From NCBI RefSeq assembly GCF_000014065.1, contig NC_008044.1, forward strand, positions 705,501 to 769,500: a DNA stretch of 64,000 nucleotides, given 5' to 3'. The position numbers and the translations under genes are program-made. Shown one piece after another: positions 45,684-55,575 of this stretch. The stretch is from Ruegeria sp. TM1040 (GTDB lineage Bacteria > Pseudomonadota > Alphaproteobacteria > Rhodobacterales > Rhodobacteraceae). A model generated the notes under the pieces. That model was not told the origin of the DNA. It saw nothing but the letters and a program-made list of their open reading frames with translations, and searched no databases. Within the stretch, counting starts at the first letter, position 1; each line of letters begins with the position of its first letter.

Positions 45684-46418
45684 TCAGTTCAGATAGGCGC
45701 TGACGATGGCCTCGTAGCTGCCATCAGCTTTCATATCTTCAAAGGCCTGCGCAAGTTTGGCGGCGACTTCGGGATCGAATTCGGCGTTTGAAGCCAGCCA
45801 AAGGCGCAGACTGCCCACCGGTGTGCCGATCACGATGGTGCTCGGGTCGAGCCCCTCTGACTTCACGGCGTGCAGGACGCGCTGACTCAGTGTGAACCAG
45901 GCATCCACGCGCCCGCCGGTCAAGAGACGTGCAGCCGTCGCGGTATCGGGGGTGGACTGCACATTGCCGAACTCCAGCTTTGCGAGCCGTTTTTCTCGTG
46001 GCGCCCCCCCAAGTGTGGCAATTCGAGAGAGCTGGCGCGCGTCCTCAAGAGAGTTCACCGCCTCGGTGGTGGTCGCGAATACTTCGTCAGCCACAATAAA
46101 CTCTGCGATCCACTTGTAGACGGTTTCACGCGACTCGGTGCGCGCGGCGGTAAAAAGCAGGGCGTTCGGCGTTTTCTGCGCCATCGATTGCGCGCGCTTC
46201 CAAGGAAGATATTCGATCTCGATTGTCACGCCCGAGCGTTTCGACATCTCTTCCAAAATCTCGTGAGAGATTCCCGGCATCTCGAGGTCCGGTGCGATCG
46301 TGTAGGGCGGTAGGGCTGCGGTGTACGCTTTGATCGCCTCTGCCCGCGCGCTGTCCATGCCCGCCATTAAAAACGAGACACTCAGAGCGATGGCCCACTT
46401 TGTTGATCTTAAGATCAT
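45684..46418 (-). CDS. Periplasmic solute-binding protein (SBP_bac_3 family)
   Basis: 244 residues. Signal peptide MILRSTKWAIALSVSFLMAG with cleavage near ARA (about 26). The mature protein has the two-lobe amino-acid-type pattern: AYTAALPPYTIAPD at the ligand strand, PGISHEILEEMSKRSGVTIE, and the late GTPVGSLRLWLASNAEFDP hinge. No ABC permease or ATPase adjoins it. It may serve a distant transporter, or be one of the orphan family-3 binding-type proteins with a sensory or enzymatic role. The substrate is unknown. Confidence 0.85.
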   Translation of the reverse strand: MILRSTKWAIALSVSFLMAGMDSARAEAIKAYTAALPPYTIAPDLEMPGISHEILEEMSKRSGVTIEIEYLPWKRAQSMAQKTPNALLFTAARTESRETVYKWIAEFIVADEVFATTTEAVNSLEDARQLSRIATLGGAPREKRLAKLEFGNVQSTPDTATAARLLTGGRVDAWFTLSQRVLHAVKSEGLDPSTIVIGTPVGSLRLWLASNAEFDPEVAAKLAQAFEDMKADGSYEAIVSAYLN

Positions 46419-46672
46419 GAAACAGAAACCTCATATTCATTGCCGAGACGCCAATTCGGATCTCTGCAAGCAAATGATTGACCCAGCGTCACTTTGAGTA
46501 AGCGGGTTTCAGATTAAGAATATGCAAATTGTGGGCTGGTTTTCGACGCAGCTTGCCCGCAACGTTTCCTGATCTCGGCTTGGCCTTGATGTTCCGGACC
46601 GCTAAGACGGTACTCCGGCCTCAGTGGTTGCGCATCATCGTGGCCGACGCCAAAGCAAAGGAGCAGCAGGTT

Positions 46673-49033
46673 TTGGATACGACCCTTCGAATTGCGCGGA
46701 AGATTTCCGAAGAAATCGGATCATCGGTACAGCAGGTGAACGCAGCCGTGGGGCTCTTGGACGAGGGGGCGACTGTACCTTTTGTCGCGCGCTACCGCAA
46801 AGAGGTGACCGGGGGCCTTGATGACACGCAATTGCGGACCTTGTCGGAGCGGCTGGAATACTTGCGCGAGCTGGAAAAGCGACGGGCCGCGATCCTGGAG
46901 ACGATTACGCAGCAAGACAAGTTGACCGATGATCTGGCGGCATCGATTGCCAAGGCGGAGACCAAGGCGCAGCTCGAAGACATCTATCTCCCCTTCAAAC
47001 CCAAGCGTCGCACCAAGGCGATGATCGCGCGCGAAAACGGGCTTGAGCCTCTTCTGGAGGCTATTCTCGCGGATCGCTCTGCTGATCCCGAGGTTTTGGC
47101 CGCGAACTACCTCTCCGGGGAAGTGGCAGACACAAAGACCGCTTTGAACGGTGCACGTGATATTCTCACCGAGCGTCTCACCGAGAATGCCGAGCTTTTG
47201 GGGCGGCTACGTAATTTCATGCAGTCTGAAGCCATTTTGCGATCCAAAGTGGTCGAAGGACAGGAGCAGGCGGGTGCCAAATTCTCGGATTACTTCGATC
47301 ATTCCGAGGCTTGGAAAACCACCCCGTCGCATCGGGCTCTGGCGATGCTGCGCGGCTCCAACGAGGGCGTGCTGACGCTCGATATTGCCCCACCGGGCGA
47401 AGAGGGGGTCACGCGAGCCGAAGAAATGGTCGCCGCTGTTCTGGAGGTGCGAAGCTCGGCTCCGGGCGACAAGTGGCTGCGCAAAGCGGCTGGTTGGACC
47501 TGGCGGGTCAAACTGTCGCTGTCGATGATGCTGGAGCTGATGGGCGATCTGCGCAGCCGGGCGCAGGACGAAGCTATTTCGGTTTTTGCGCGCAATCTCA
47601 AGGATTTGCTCTTCGCTGCCCCAGCCGGTGCGCGGCCGACCCTCGGGCTGGACCCGGGCATTCGCACCGGCGTCAAGGCCGCAGTGGTTGATGCGACCGG
47701 GAAATTGGTGGCCACAGAGACCCTCTATCCGTTCCAGCCGAAAAACGATCTGCGTGGTGCGCAGGTCTCCATTCTGAAGCTCATCGCCGAGCACGGGGTT
47801 GAGCTGATCGCGATCGGCAATGGTACGGCCAGCCGCGAGACCGAGCGCATGGTCGCCGAAGTTCTGAAAAACCTGCCCGCCAAGGTCAAAGCGCCGACCA
47901 AGGTGGTGGTTTCTGAGGCGGGCGCCTCGGTCTATTCCGCCTCCGAACTGGCTGCGCGTGAATTCCCGGATCTTGACGTCAGCTTGCGTGGTGCGGTTTC
48001 GATTGCGCGGCGCCTTCAGGATCCGCTAGCGGAACTGGTCAAGATTGAGCCCAAGAGCATTGGGGTCGGACAATATCAGCATGACGTGGACCAGCATAAG
48101 CTTTCCAAGTCACTCGAAGCCGTGATCGAAGATGTGGTGAACGCGGTTGGTGTTGATCTCAACATGGCGTCCGCACCGCTTTTGGCACATGTCTCGGGTC
48201 TTGGTCCCGGCCTTGCCGAAGCCATCGTGGCGCATCGCGACCTCAACGGCGCTTTCAAGACCCGCAAAGAACTCTTGAAGGTTGCGCGTCTTGGCCCCAA
48301 GGCGTTTGAGCAATGTGCAGGTTTCCTGCGTATCCAAGGCGGCAAAGAGCCTCTGGACGCCTCTGCGGTCCACCCCGAAAGCTATGATGTCGCGCGCAAG
48401 ATCGTGAGCGCCTGCGGCCGCGATATTCGCGAGATCATGGGGGACGCCACGGCGCTGAAATCCCTCCGGGCTGAGCAATTCGTCTCTGGTGAGGTCGGCC
48501 TGCCCACCGTACATGACATCTTTGCGGAGCTGGAAAAACCGGGGCGTGATCCACGTCCCTCTTTCGTCACCGCAAGCTTTACCGATGGCGTGGAGGAGAT
48601 CACTGATCTCAAACCCGGTATGGTTCTTGAGGGCACAGTGACCAATGTTGCGGCCTTCGGGGCCTTCGTGGACATTGGTGTGCACCAAGACGGTCTTGTG
48701 CATGTGAGCCAGCTGGCCGACAAATTCGTCAAGGACCCGCATGAGATTGTGAAAACCGGTCAGGTGGTCAAGGTCACGGTGGTCGAGGTGGACGTGCCGC
48801 GCAAACGCATCGGCCTGACCATGAAAAAGGACGGTGGCGCATCTGCGCGAGAGGATCGCGCAGGCCGTGGGCCCTCCCAGAATGCAGCGCGCGGTGGTGC
48901 CAAAGGGCGCAATTCCTCCTCACCCAAACGCCACGGCTCTGCCGCGCCCAGAGGCAAATCCGCCTCGGATAACGGCGCAACGGGCAATGGCGCATTGGGG
49001 GCCGCCTTGATGGATGCCTTCAAGAAGAAATAG
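46673..49033 (+). CDS. tex: Tex-type RNA-binding transcription accessory protein
   Basis: 786 residues from a TTG at 46673, 9 nt after AAAGGAG; this gives the family N-terminus [20 protein letters not shown]. Upstream in-frame ATG or GTG would add up to 48 atypical residues. Tex N domain, then the YqgF/RNase H-like domain ([20 protein letters not shown]), helix-hairpin-helix ([20 protein letters not shown]), and a C-terminal S1 domain ([20 protein letters not shown]). A basic Gly/Ser-rich tail of about 60 residues follows. Tex (YhgF) binds RNA and the polymerase and affects transcription elongation or recycling. Confidence 0.96.
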   Translation: MDTTLRIARKISEEIGSSVQQVNAAVGLLDEGATVPFVARYRKEVTGGLDDTQLRTLSERLEYLRELEKRRAAILETITQQDKLTDDLAASIAKAETKAQLEDIYLPFKPKRRTKAMIARENGLEPLLEAILADRSADPEVLAANYLSGEVADTKTALNGARDILTERLTENAELLGRLRNFMQSEAILRSKVVEGQEQAGAKFSDYFDHSEAWKTTPSHRALAMLRGSNEGVLTLDIAPPGEEGVTRAEEMVAAVLEVRSSAPGDKWLRKAAGWTWRVKLSLSMMLELMGDLRSRAQDEAISVFARNLKDLLFAAPAGARPTLGLDPGIRTGVKAAVVDATGKLVATETLYPFQPKNDLRGAQVSILKLIAEHGVELIAIGNGTASRETERMVAEVLKNLPAKVKAPTKVVVSEAGASVYSASELAAREFPDLDVSLRGAVSIARRLQDPLAELVKIEPKSIGVGQYQHDVDQHKLSKSLEAVIEDVVNAVGVDLNMASAPLLAHVSGLGPGLAEAIVAHRDLNGAFKTRKELLKVARLGPKAFEQCAGFLRIQGGKEPLDASAVHPESYDVARKIVSACGRDIREIMGDATALKSLRAEQFVSGEVGLPTVHDIFAELEKPGRDPRPSFVTASFTDGVEEITDLKPGMVLEGTVTNVAAFGAFVDIGVHQDGLVHVSQLADKFVKDPHEIVKTGQVVKVTVVEVDVPRKRIGLTMKKDGGASAREDRAGRGPSQNAARGGAKGRNSSSPKRHGSAAPRGKSASDNGATGNGALGAALMDAFKKK

Positions 49034-49068
49034 CCCTCGACTGACACGCACCGGCGCCCCTTCTTCTA

Positions 49069-49118
49069 ACGGAAAATATCCCGGGGGAGGGGGCCGGAAG
49101 GGACCACCGCGGGCAGAG
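49069..49118. repeat. GC-rich REP-like block after tex
   Basis: AACGGAAAATATCCCGGGGG, then a long G-rich and C-rich stretch ending GCAGAGCCCCCC. It shares the A/T lead-in plus CGGGGG...GGGGGC pattern with 6683-6723 between argD and argF. It lies 35-85 nt after the tex stop and may act as its terminator or as a dispersed repeat. Confidence 0.45.
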
Positions 49119-49155
49119 CCCCCCTTTTGATCGTGAGCGGTTTATCGTACGTCGC

Positions 49156-50502
49156 TTACCCGGCGGTCAGTTCAGGTCCATCCGCGGTAAAGACGACCCG
49201 GTATCCGGCTTCGATATCGTCGCGAAAGGACTCTGCGATTGCGCGCAGCGCGTCCATCCGGCCACGCTCGGCAAACTGTCGCAACGACCTGACCTGGGCG
49301 TCATTGTCAAAACCTGCCGCCGCATGCGCCCAGACCATCGGGTGCAATTCGCGCAGATGCTCACGGATGAGCCAATGCGCGGCCTGAGCGATCTGTTGGC
49401 GCACCGCTGCGGCGTCGGCTGCGGTCTCGGGCTGAGGCTTCAGCGCGATGCTGCAATAGGCCGACAGGAGATTGATCCGCTCCTGATTGGCAGCGCGGGC
49501 CACGATGTCCGCCACCCCATCGAGGAAATAGGGCACATCGACCTCGAGACAGGCCGCATCGGATTGCGCCACCGCATCAAAATAGACCCAAGCATAGCCG
49601 GCGGCGCCCCACTGCGCTTGAACCAGTGCTGCAACGCGCCGCGCTTCGAGTTCAAGCGCGCGCAGCCCCTCTGCGCCTTGCTCTGCCAAATGGGTGCCCA
49701 ATGCGCGCAGGTGGCGCGGGTTGCCGGGATCGAGCCGGATCAGGTCAAAGTAGTCATCTGCGATTTGTCTGCATCCGGCCGAAGCCTCCACACTGTAAAG
49801 GGCGCAGCGTGCGGCGGCCACGAAGGGCCGTGCGCGGGCGTCATTCGGGATTTGAGACAATAGCGTTTTGGCGCGCGCGTGATGGGCCTCGGCGCGGGCG
49901 TGCAAGGTGTCACGCTGGCGATGTGACTTGCGTTTGGAGATCCGTCGAAACGCCCAGGCAATATCCAGATGAGCAAGCGCGACAACCGTCGTCATCACCG
50001 GGGTGCGCGCGCATTCAAGGCGGGTGCGTTCCAGCGCCATGATCCCATCGAGTGTCACCCGCTCGGTGAGACTAAGACCCTCACTCAACGCATGCTCCAC
50101 CGCATTGATAATATCTGCGCGCGCCCCGTAGGCGATCAGATCCGCAATGGGGGTCCCCCCGGGCGTCGCGCGCCGCGCCGTATCAGCGGCGAGGATCTCG
50201 GCCTCGATCCTTTCCCAATCTTCCTGCCGGGCGAGGAACTGCCCTTCGGCAATCGCGCGGTCACAGGCTTCGTCCTCGGCGTTGGTTTCCGGCGTTGGAA
50301 TGGTCAGCACATCCTCAAGACTGAGCGGTTCTGATGACAGCGTTTCCGGCGCGCCACGGGTCTTTTTCAGCGCCTCGGGCCAGCTGCGCAGGGCTCTGGG
50401 CAGGATTTCCCCCGCGCGCGTGATCGGCAGCGGCATGCGCGCAGACAAGAGGCGCATGAGGTGTTTCAAACCGTCTTTTGCCGGAGGCGCAGAGAATGGC
50501 AT
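49156..50502 (-). CDS. Large hypothetical protein, predicted all-helical
   Basis: 448 residues from ATG 50502. I do not recognise the family. The N-terminal part (about 1-60) is Pro/Arg-rich; the rest is rich in Ala, Leu, Arg and Glu with helical-repeat character, for example LGTHLAEQGAEGLRALELEA and VRQQIAQAAHWLIREHLREL. No signal peptide or membrane segment is seen and no catalytic motif stands out. A tetratricopeptide-like scaffold is a reasonable guess, no more. It is convergent with tex across the REP-like block. Confidence 0.6.
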   Translation of the reverse strand: MPFSAPPAKDGLKHLMRLLSARMPLPITRAGEILPRALRSWPEALKKTRGAPETLSSEPLSLEDVLTIPTPETNAEDEACDRAIAEGQFLARQEDWERIEAEILAADTARRATPGGTPIADLIAYGARADIINAVEHALSEGLSLTERVTLDGIMALERTRLECARTPVMTTVVALAHLDIAWAFRRISKRKSHRQRDTLHARAEAHHARAKTLLSQIPNDARARPFVAAARCALYSVEASAGCRQIADDYFDLIRLDPGNPRHLRALGTHLAEQGAEGLRALELEARRVAALVQAQWGAAGYAWVYFDAVAQSDAACLEVDVPYFLDGVADIVARAANQERINLLSAYCSIALKPQPETAADAAAVRQQIAQAAHWLIREHLRELHPMVWAHAAAGFDNDAQVRSLRQFAERGRMDALRAIAESFRDDIEAGYRVVFTADGPELTAG

Positions 50503-50687
50503 CAGGTGGTTCCCGTTGTAGCAGTCTTTTCGTGGGAGCCACTGTCGGAAAGATTTGGGGCGCAAACATGGCAGCCGCGCGGTGTTCACCGGATCAATTT
50601 CGGCACCGCGACAGCAGATGGCGGCAAAAGCGCGGCATTATGTTTGCAGGGCAAAAAATGCCGGCAAGAAGCGCGGATTGGAACCGC

Positions 50688-51143
50688 TCAGAGAACAGTA
50701 AAATGCTGTATTTTTAAGGCAACTTGCCGCTGTTGAAGTGCGGCTTCCAGGACTGACGCCTTGGGGGTGACTTCGGGAGGGATCTGATGATGGGTGCCCG
50801 GGCGTGTATGGATCGTGGCCCGCACCGAAAAATCGCTCCGCGTGACCATCCGGATATGATCGATCTCGGCCAGTGAGATGTCACCAGAGCTGCGCAGGCT
50901 GCGCCAGCTCAAATGAGTGTCGGTGATCCGGAGCCAGGCTGCATGGGGGCGCCACAGCTCCCAGAGCGAGGGCAGCAAAGGCAACGCAAGGAGCGCCAGC
51001 ACCCAGCCCCGTGCGTCGAACACGACCCAGATCAGACCGACAGCCGCGGCCCAGGCCGCGACCAAAACAATCGACCTAAGAGAGCGCGCGTCTCTTTGAA
51101 ACAGGAACACGTCCTGCGGCTGGGCCTCCGGGTCAGGCGTCAA
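50688..51143 (-). CDS. Membrane protein with two N-terminal helices and a soluble domain, function unknown
   Basis: 151 residues, TTG start at 51143, 11 nt inside the end of pepN. No better start was found and coupling to pepN translation is likely. A 25-residue cytoplasmic start is followed by two adjacent hydrophobic helices (SIVLVAAWAAAVGLIWVVFD and VLALLALPLLPSLWELW, about 24-60). The soluble remainder (TDTHLSWRSLRSSGDISLAE-IDHIRMVTRSDFS) has a beta-rich look similar to bacterial PH-like domains. Function cannot be assigned. Confidence 0.6.
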   Translation of the reverse strand: MTPDPEAQPQDVFLFQRDARSLRSIVLVAAWAAAVGLIWVVFDARGWVLALLALPLLPSLWELWRPHAAWLRITDTHLSWRSLRSSGDISLAEIDHIRMVTRSDFSVRATIHTRPGTHHQIPPEVTPKASVLEAALQQRQVALKIQHFTVL

Positions 51144-53697
51144 GGATACGGCTCACCATCTCGTTGGTATCCCGGCTCAGCCCCTCGGTTGCCTTGATCC
51201 GCTTGAGTTCTGCTCTGATCTTGTCCTGACGTCCGGCATCATAGCGCTTCCATGTTTGGAAGGCGCTGCACATACGCGCGGTGGTCTGCGGGTTCAGCGG
51301 GTCCAGCGCGATCAACTGATCGGCGAGCAAGCGATATCCGCTGCCGTCGGCCTTGTGGAACCCGGCATGGTTCATTGCCAACGCCCCCATCACAGCCCGA
51401 AAACGGTTGGGGTTCTTGATCGTGAACAGCGGATGTTCGGTCAGGCTCTGGGCGATGGCAGGTGCGCGTTCGGGGCGGGCCGTGGCCACCTGAAGCCCGA
51501 ACCACTTGTCCATTACCAGACGATCATCTTGCCACTGCTCAAAGAAGGCCTGTGATTGCGCGTCACCCTTCTCGGCCTTGAGCAGGCAAGCCAGCGCCGA
51601 GTTCTGCACGGTCATATTGTTGGCGGTCTCAAATTGCTTGGTCGCGGCCTCGCCCCCATCAATCCGGGTCAACAGTCCAAGGATACGCCCGTTGAGCGCC
51701 CTCAGTCCGGCGCCCTTGGCATCCGGCACATAGGCGCCATCGACCAAAGTGGCTGCAAACAGGCGTGGGAGGCTGTCGGACAGGCTCTGTGCCAATGTCT
51801 GCGCAAAGGTCTCTGCCGCGTCGTGGATTGCGTCCGGGTCGGGTGTTACGCCCTGATCTGCCAGTGCCTGTGCAATCTCGCTCTCGGTGGGAGGTGCCAG
51901 AACCAGGGCGCGAAAGGCCGGATCAAGGTGATCGTCGCGCACCAGGGACTGCAGCGCCTCAAGATAGTTCGAGTCTGGGCTGGCACCGTCGGTTACCATC
52001 GCGATGCGAGAGGCTTTGGCAAGCTCACGGCCCGCTTCCCAACGGGTAAAGGGGTCGGTGTCATGTGCCAGCAAGAAAGCGCGTTCTTTGGCAGAGCTTT
52101 CGCGGGTCAGGATCACCGGAGCAGAGAAATCGCGCAAGATCGACGGGATCGGTCGCGTCTTGAAGCCTTCAAAGGAAAAGCTCTGCTCTGCCTCTGTCAT
52201 TTCGAGCACGGTGGTTGGCAGCACTTCGTCGCCAGTGGGGCTGAGCAGCCCCACCGCAATCGGGATCACCTTTGGATCCTTGTGGTCCTGTCCAGGTGTG
52301 GGGGGAGTCATCTGCCGGAAGGTGAGCGTGTAGGTGCCATCCTCAAAGCTCTCTTCGACCGAGAGGCGCGGCGTGCCGGCCTGGCTGTACCAATTCTTGA
52401 ATTGTGCCAGATCTCGTCCCGTGGAGTCCTCGAACACCTTGATCCAGTCCTCGATGGTGCAGGCCTGCCCATCGTGACGATCAAAATAGAGATCGAGCGC
52501 CTTGTAATAGGCCTCATCACCGACCAGACGTTTGAGCATGCCGATCACCTCGGCACCCTTCTCATAGACCGTTGCGGTGTAAAAATTGTTGATCTCTTGG
52601 AAGGCTTCGGGGCGGACAGGGTGGGCGAGCGGACCGTTGTCCTCGGGGAACTGGCGCGCGCGCAACTCGATCACGTCTTCGATCCGTTTCACCGGAGCAG
52701 AGCGCATGTCGGCGGTGAACTGCGCATCGCGATAGACTGTCAGACCTTCCTTGAGGCACAGCTGGAACCAGTCCCGGCAGGTGATCCGGTTGCCGGTCCA
52801 GTTGTGAAAATACTCATGGGCGATGATCGCCTCGATCCGTTCGAAATTGGCATCTGTCGAGGTTTCAGGGCTGGCCAGAACGCAGGAGGAGTTGAAAATG
52901 TTCAATCCTTTGTTCTCCATTGCGCCCATGTTGAAGTCATCGACTGCAACGATGTTGAACACGTCGAGATCGTACTCACGCCCATAGACCTCTTCGTCCC
53001 AGGTCATCGACTTCTTGAGCGCCTCCATCCCAAAGGCGCATTTGCCCTCGTCACCGGGCCGCACCCAGATATTGAGTTCCACATCCTTGCCCGAGCGCGT
53101 GGTGAAACGATCGGGATGGTTGACCAGATCGCCCGCCACCAATGCAAAGAGATAGGCTGGTTTGGGCCAGGGATCGTGCCATTCGGCAAAGCCCTCACCG
53201 CTTTCGCCAGGGTTGCCGTTGGACAGCATCACCTTTTCGTCGCCCTCGATACGGACATTGAAGGTGCTCATGACATCGGGGCGGTCGGGATAATAGGTGA
53301 TCTTGCGGAACCCTTCGGCCTCGCATTGGGTGCAATACATGCCATTCGACATATAAAGCCCCTCGAGCGCGGTATTGGCCTTTGGGTTGATCTCGACCTC
53401 TGCTTCCCATGTGAAGGGCGTGTCCGGCACCTCGCAGCTGAGGCCCGTGTCGGTGACATTGGGCGCGACCTCTTCCCCATCAATCTGTGCTGAAATCAGC
53501 TTAAGCTTCTCGCCATGCAGAAAGAACACCCGATCTGAGACATCAGGGTTGGGTGCAAAACGGATCTTGGACAGCACCCGTGTTGCCTCGGGCGAGAGAC
53601 GAAATACCAGCTCGACGCGCTCCACCACATAGCCAAACGGGGTGTAGTCCTTCAGGTAGAAGGTCTCTGGCTGCGTGCTTGGGGCGGCGTCTTTCAT
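51133..53697 (-). CDS. pepN: Aminopeptidase N
   Basis: 854 residues from ATG 53697, with AAGGATG seven bases upstream. M1 peptidase: the exopeptidase motif GAMEN appears in MGAMENKGLNIF, and the zinc site HEYFHNWTGNR lies near residue 295, with the third ligand Glu in CLKEGLTVYRD. The length and long helical C-terminal domain fit the E. coli PepN subfamily. It trims N-terminal residues from peptides in the cytoplasm. The gene is followed by an overlapping membrane protein gene and is divergent from a small membrane-peptide gene. Confidence 0.97.
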   Translation of the reverse strand: MKDAAPSTQPETFYLKDYTPFGYVVERVELVFRLSPEATRVLSKIRFAPNPDVSDRVFFLHGEKLKLISAQIDGEEVAPNVTDTGLSCEVPDTPFTWEAEVEINPKANTALEGLYMSNGMYCTQCEAEGFRKITYYPDRPDVMSTFNVRIEGDEKVMLSNGNPGESGEGFAEWHDPWPKPAYLFALVAGDLVNHPDRFTTRSGKDVELNIWVRPGDEGKCAFGMEALKKSMTWDEEVYGREYDLDVFNIVAVDDFNMGAMENKGLNIFNSSCVLASPETSTDANFERIEAIIAHEYFHNWTGNRITCRDWFQLCLKEGLTVYRDAQFTADMRSAPVKRIEDVIELRARQFPEDNGPLAHPVRPEAFQEINNFYTATVYEKGAEVIGMLKRLVGDEAYYKALDLYFDRHDGQACTIEDWIKVFEDSTGRDLAQFKNWYSQAGTPRLSVEESFEDGTYTLTFRQMTPPTPGQDHKDPKVIPIAVGLLSPTGDEVLPTTVLEMTEAEQSFSFEGFKTRPIPSILRDFSAPVILTRESSAKERAFLLAHDTDPFTRWEAGRELAKASRIAMVTDGASPDSNYLEALQSLVRDDHLDPAFRALVLAPPTESEIAQALADQGVTPDPDAIHDAAETFAQTLAQSLSDSLPRLFAATLVDGAYVPDAKGAGLRALNGRILGLLTRIDGGEAATKQFETANNMTVQNSALACLLKAEKGDAQSQAFFEQWQDDRLVMDKWFGLQVATARPERAPAIAQSLTEHPLFTIKNPNRFRAVMGALAMNHAGFHKADGSGYRLLADQLIALDPLNPQTTARMCSAFQTWKRYDAGRQDKIRAELKRIKATEGLSRDTNEMVSRILDA

Positions 53698-53818
53698 GGG
53701 TACATCCTTCGCGATTTTTGGGAACACGCGGCGGGGGGCGTGCGTTGCTACCACAAGACCTATGCAACCGAGGGCAGGGGGGCAAGCGCCCTTCGCCCTC
53801 ATTTGAAAGGAGAAGCTC

Positions 53819-54025
53819 ATGGCCGATGCCGACACACCGATGACCACTCAGCGCGAGGTTCGTCAGCGCAAACGTGGGCTCTACTGGATCATTGCGGTTC
53901 TCGCAGCGGTCCTGTTTGGGCTTGCGATCTTTGGGCTGGGAGAAGATCTCACCGGGATTGAGGGCGTTGGGGCCGAGACAAGCGCCCCCAGTAGCGTGGT
54001 GGTGGAGGGGGAAATCGGCGGTTGA
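53819..54025 (+). CDS. Small single-pass membrane protein
   Basis: 68 residues with one of the best ribosome sites in the window, AAAGGAGAAG at 53806-53815. The charged N-terminus (about 1-21, ending RQRKRG) is followed by one helix, LYWIIAVLAAVLFGLAIFGL (about 22-41), and a short acidic outside tail. I recognise no domain. The orientation is probably N-in/C-out by the positive-inside rule. It is divergent from pepN and its transcript runs into the hairpin before pntB. Confidence 0.65.
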   Translation: MADADTPMTTQREVRQRKRGLYWIIAVLAAVLFGLAIFGLGEDLTGIEGVGAETSAPSSVVVEGEIGG

Positions 54026-54077
54026 TTGCCCCAGCCGTTTCTTGAGTCATCGCAAAAGATGCCGTGCATTCAAAAAG

Positions 54078-54106
54078 AAAGGGCGCCCTGATTGGGGCGC
54101 CCTTCT
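54078..54106. terminator. Terminator between the small membrane protein gene and pntB
   Basis: AAAGGGCGCCC and GGGCGCCCTT form a near-perfect stem around TGATTG, flanked by AAGAAA and TTCTT. It lies between convergent genes, so it may act in both directions. Confidence 0.85.
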
Positions 54107-54128
54107 TGGTATTTGGGGTCTCTCTCGA

Positions 54129-55562
54129 TCAGTCGATGAGATTTAGCAGCGTTGCGAGAGACTGTTTTGCGTCGCCGTAGAACATGCGGGTGTTTTCCTT
54201 AAAGAACAGCGGGTTCTCGATTCCGGAATAACCCGTGCCCTGACCGCGCTTGGAGACAAAGACCTGCTTCGCTTTCCAGCACTCCAGAACCGGCATGCCA
54301 GCGATGGGCGAGTTGGGGTCTTCCTGGGCGGCCGGGTTCACGATGTCGTTAGAGCCAATAACGATGGCCACATCCGTCTCCGGGAAATCATCGTTGATCT
54401 CATCCATCTCCAACACGATGTCGTAGGGCACCTTGGCCTCGGCCAGAAGCACGTTCATGTGTCCGGGCAAGCGGCCCGCCACCGGGTGGATCGCAAAGCG
54501 CACGTTCTTGCCCTTGGCGCGCAGACGGCGGGTGAGCTCGGCCACATTGGACTGCGCCTGCGCCACCGCCATGCCGTAGCCGGGGATGATGACGATGCTG
54601 TCGGCGTCTTCCAGGGCCGTGGCCACGCCATCGGCGTCGATCGCCACCTGTTCGCCCTCAACTTCCATTGCGGGACCAGCGCTGCCGCCAAAACCGCCAA
54701 GGATCACCGAGACAAACGAGCGGTTCATCGCCTTGCACATGATGTAGCTCAGGATCGCGCCAGAAGAGCCCACCAGAGCGCCGACCACGATCAACAGATC
54801 ATTGCCGAGGCTGAAGCCAATCGCCGCAGCGGCCCAGCCGGAGTAGCTGTTGAGCATGGACACCACCACCGGCATGTCCGCACCACCAATGCCCATGATC
54901 AGGTGATAGCCGATGAACAAGGCCGCCAGCGTCATCAGCACCAGCGGCAGCATGCCACCTGCACCGAGGTACCAGAACAGGCACAGAAGCGAGATGCCCG
55001 CTGCGCCGATGTTCAGCATATGCCCACCGGGCAGCTTGGTCGCCGCCGAGGACACTTTGCCGGAGAGTTTGCCATAGGCAATCACCGAGCCCGTAAAGGT
55101 CACCGCCCCGATAAAGACGCCAAGGAAAACCTCGACCCGCAGGATGTTGATCTCCACGCTGTCTTTCTTGGCGAGGAGCGCGGCAAAGCCTTCGAGCGAT
55201 TTGCGCGCGCCTTCGTCCATCGCGAGCACCCGGCCCAGTTCGATATGAGCGTTGAAGCCCACCAAAACCGCGGCCAGACCCACCAGCGCATGCATGCCTG
55301 CCACCAGTTCCGGCATCTGGGTCATCTCGACCTTCGAGGCCAGCATGTAGCCGATCACACCGCCTGCGCCGATCAGCACCAGAGACAGGAACCACAGGCC
55401 AGAGCCCGGCCCGATGAGGGTTGCAAAGACCGCCAGCGCCATGCCGACAATCCCGTACCAGACTGCACGTTTGGCGCTTTCCTGGCCCGAGAGTCCGCCC
55501 AGCGAAAGGATAAAGAGAACCGCTGCGACCACATAGGCCGCCGTCGTGAATCCAAAGTCCAT
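54129..55562 (-). CDS. pntB: NAD(P) transhydrogenase subunit beta
   Basis: 477 residues. The first about 280 residues hold eight or nine transmembrane helices forming half of the proton channel ([20 protein letters not shown], and [20 protein letters not shown] with the conserved channel His region). The C-terminal domain III binds NADP(H): [38 protein letters not shown], and [20 protein letters not shown]. With PntA it uses the proton gradient to drive hydride transfer from NADH to NADP+. It starts 13 bp after pntA, in one operon. Confidence 0.97.
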   Translation of the reverse strand: MDFGFTTAAYVVAAVLFILSLGGLSGQESAKRAVWYGIVGMALAVFATLIGPGSGLWFLSLVLIGAGGVIGYMLASKVEMTQMPELVAGMHALVGLAAVLVGFNAHIELGRVLAMDEGARKSLEGFAALLAKKDSVEINILRVEVFLGVFIGAVTFTGSVIAYGKLSGKVSSAATKLPGGHMLNIGAAGISLLCLFWYLGAGGMLPLVLMTLAALFIGYHLIMGIGGADMPVVVSMLNSYSGWAAAAIGFSLGNDLLIVVGALVGSSGAILSYIMCKAMNRSFVSVILGGFGGSAGPAMEVEGEQVAIDADGVATALEDADSIVIIPGYGMAVAQAQSNVAELTRRLRAKGKNVRFAIHPVAGRLPGHMNVLLAEAKVPYDIVLEMDEINDDFPETDVAIVIGSNDIVNPAAQEDPNSPIAGMPVLECWKAKQVFVSKRGQGTGYSGIENPLFFKENTRMFYGDAKQSLATLLNLID

Positions 55563-55575
55563 GATCTCTCCTCCT

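Noticed and set aside
51556-53493. Very long open frame antisense to pepN
   Set aside because: High-GC genes with strong third-position bias keep the opposite strand open. The peptide is His/Arg-rich with no domain, while the opposite strand encodes an unmistakable aminopeptidase N.
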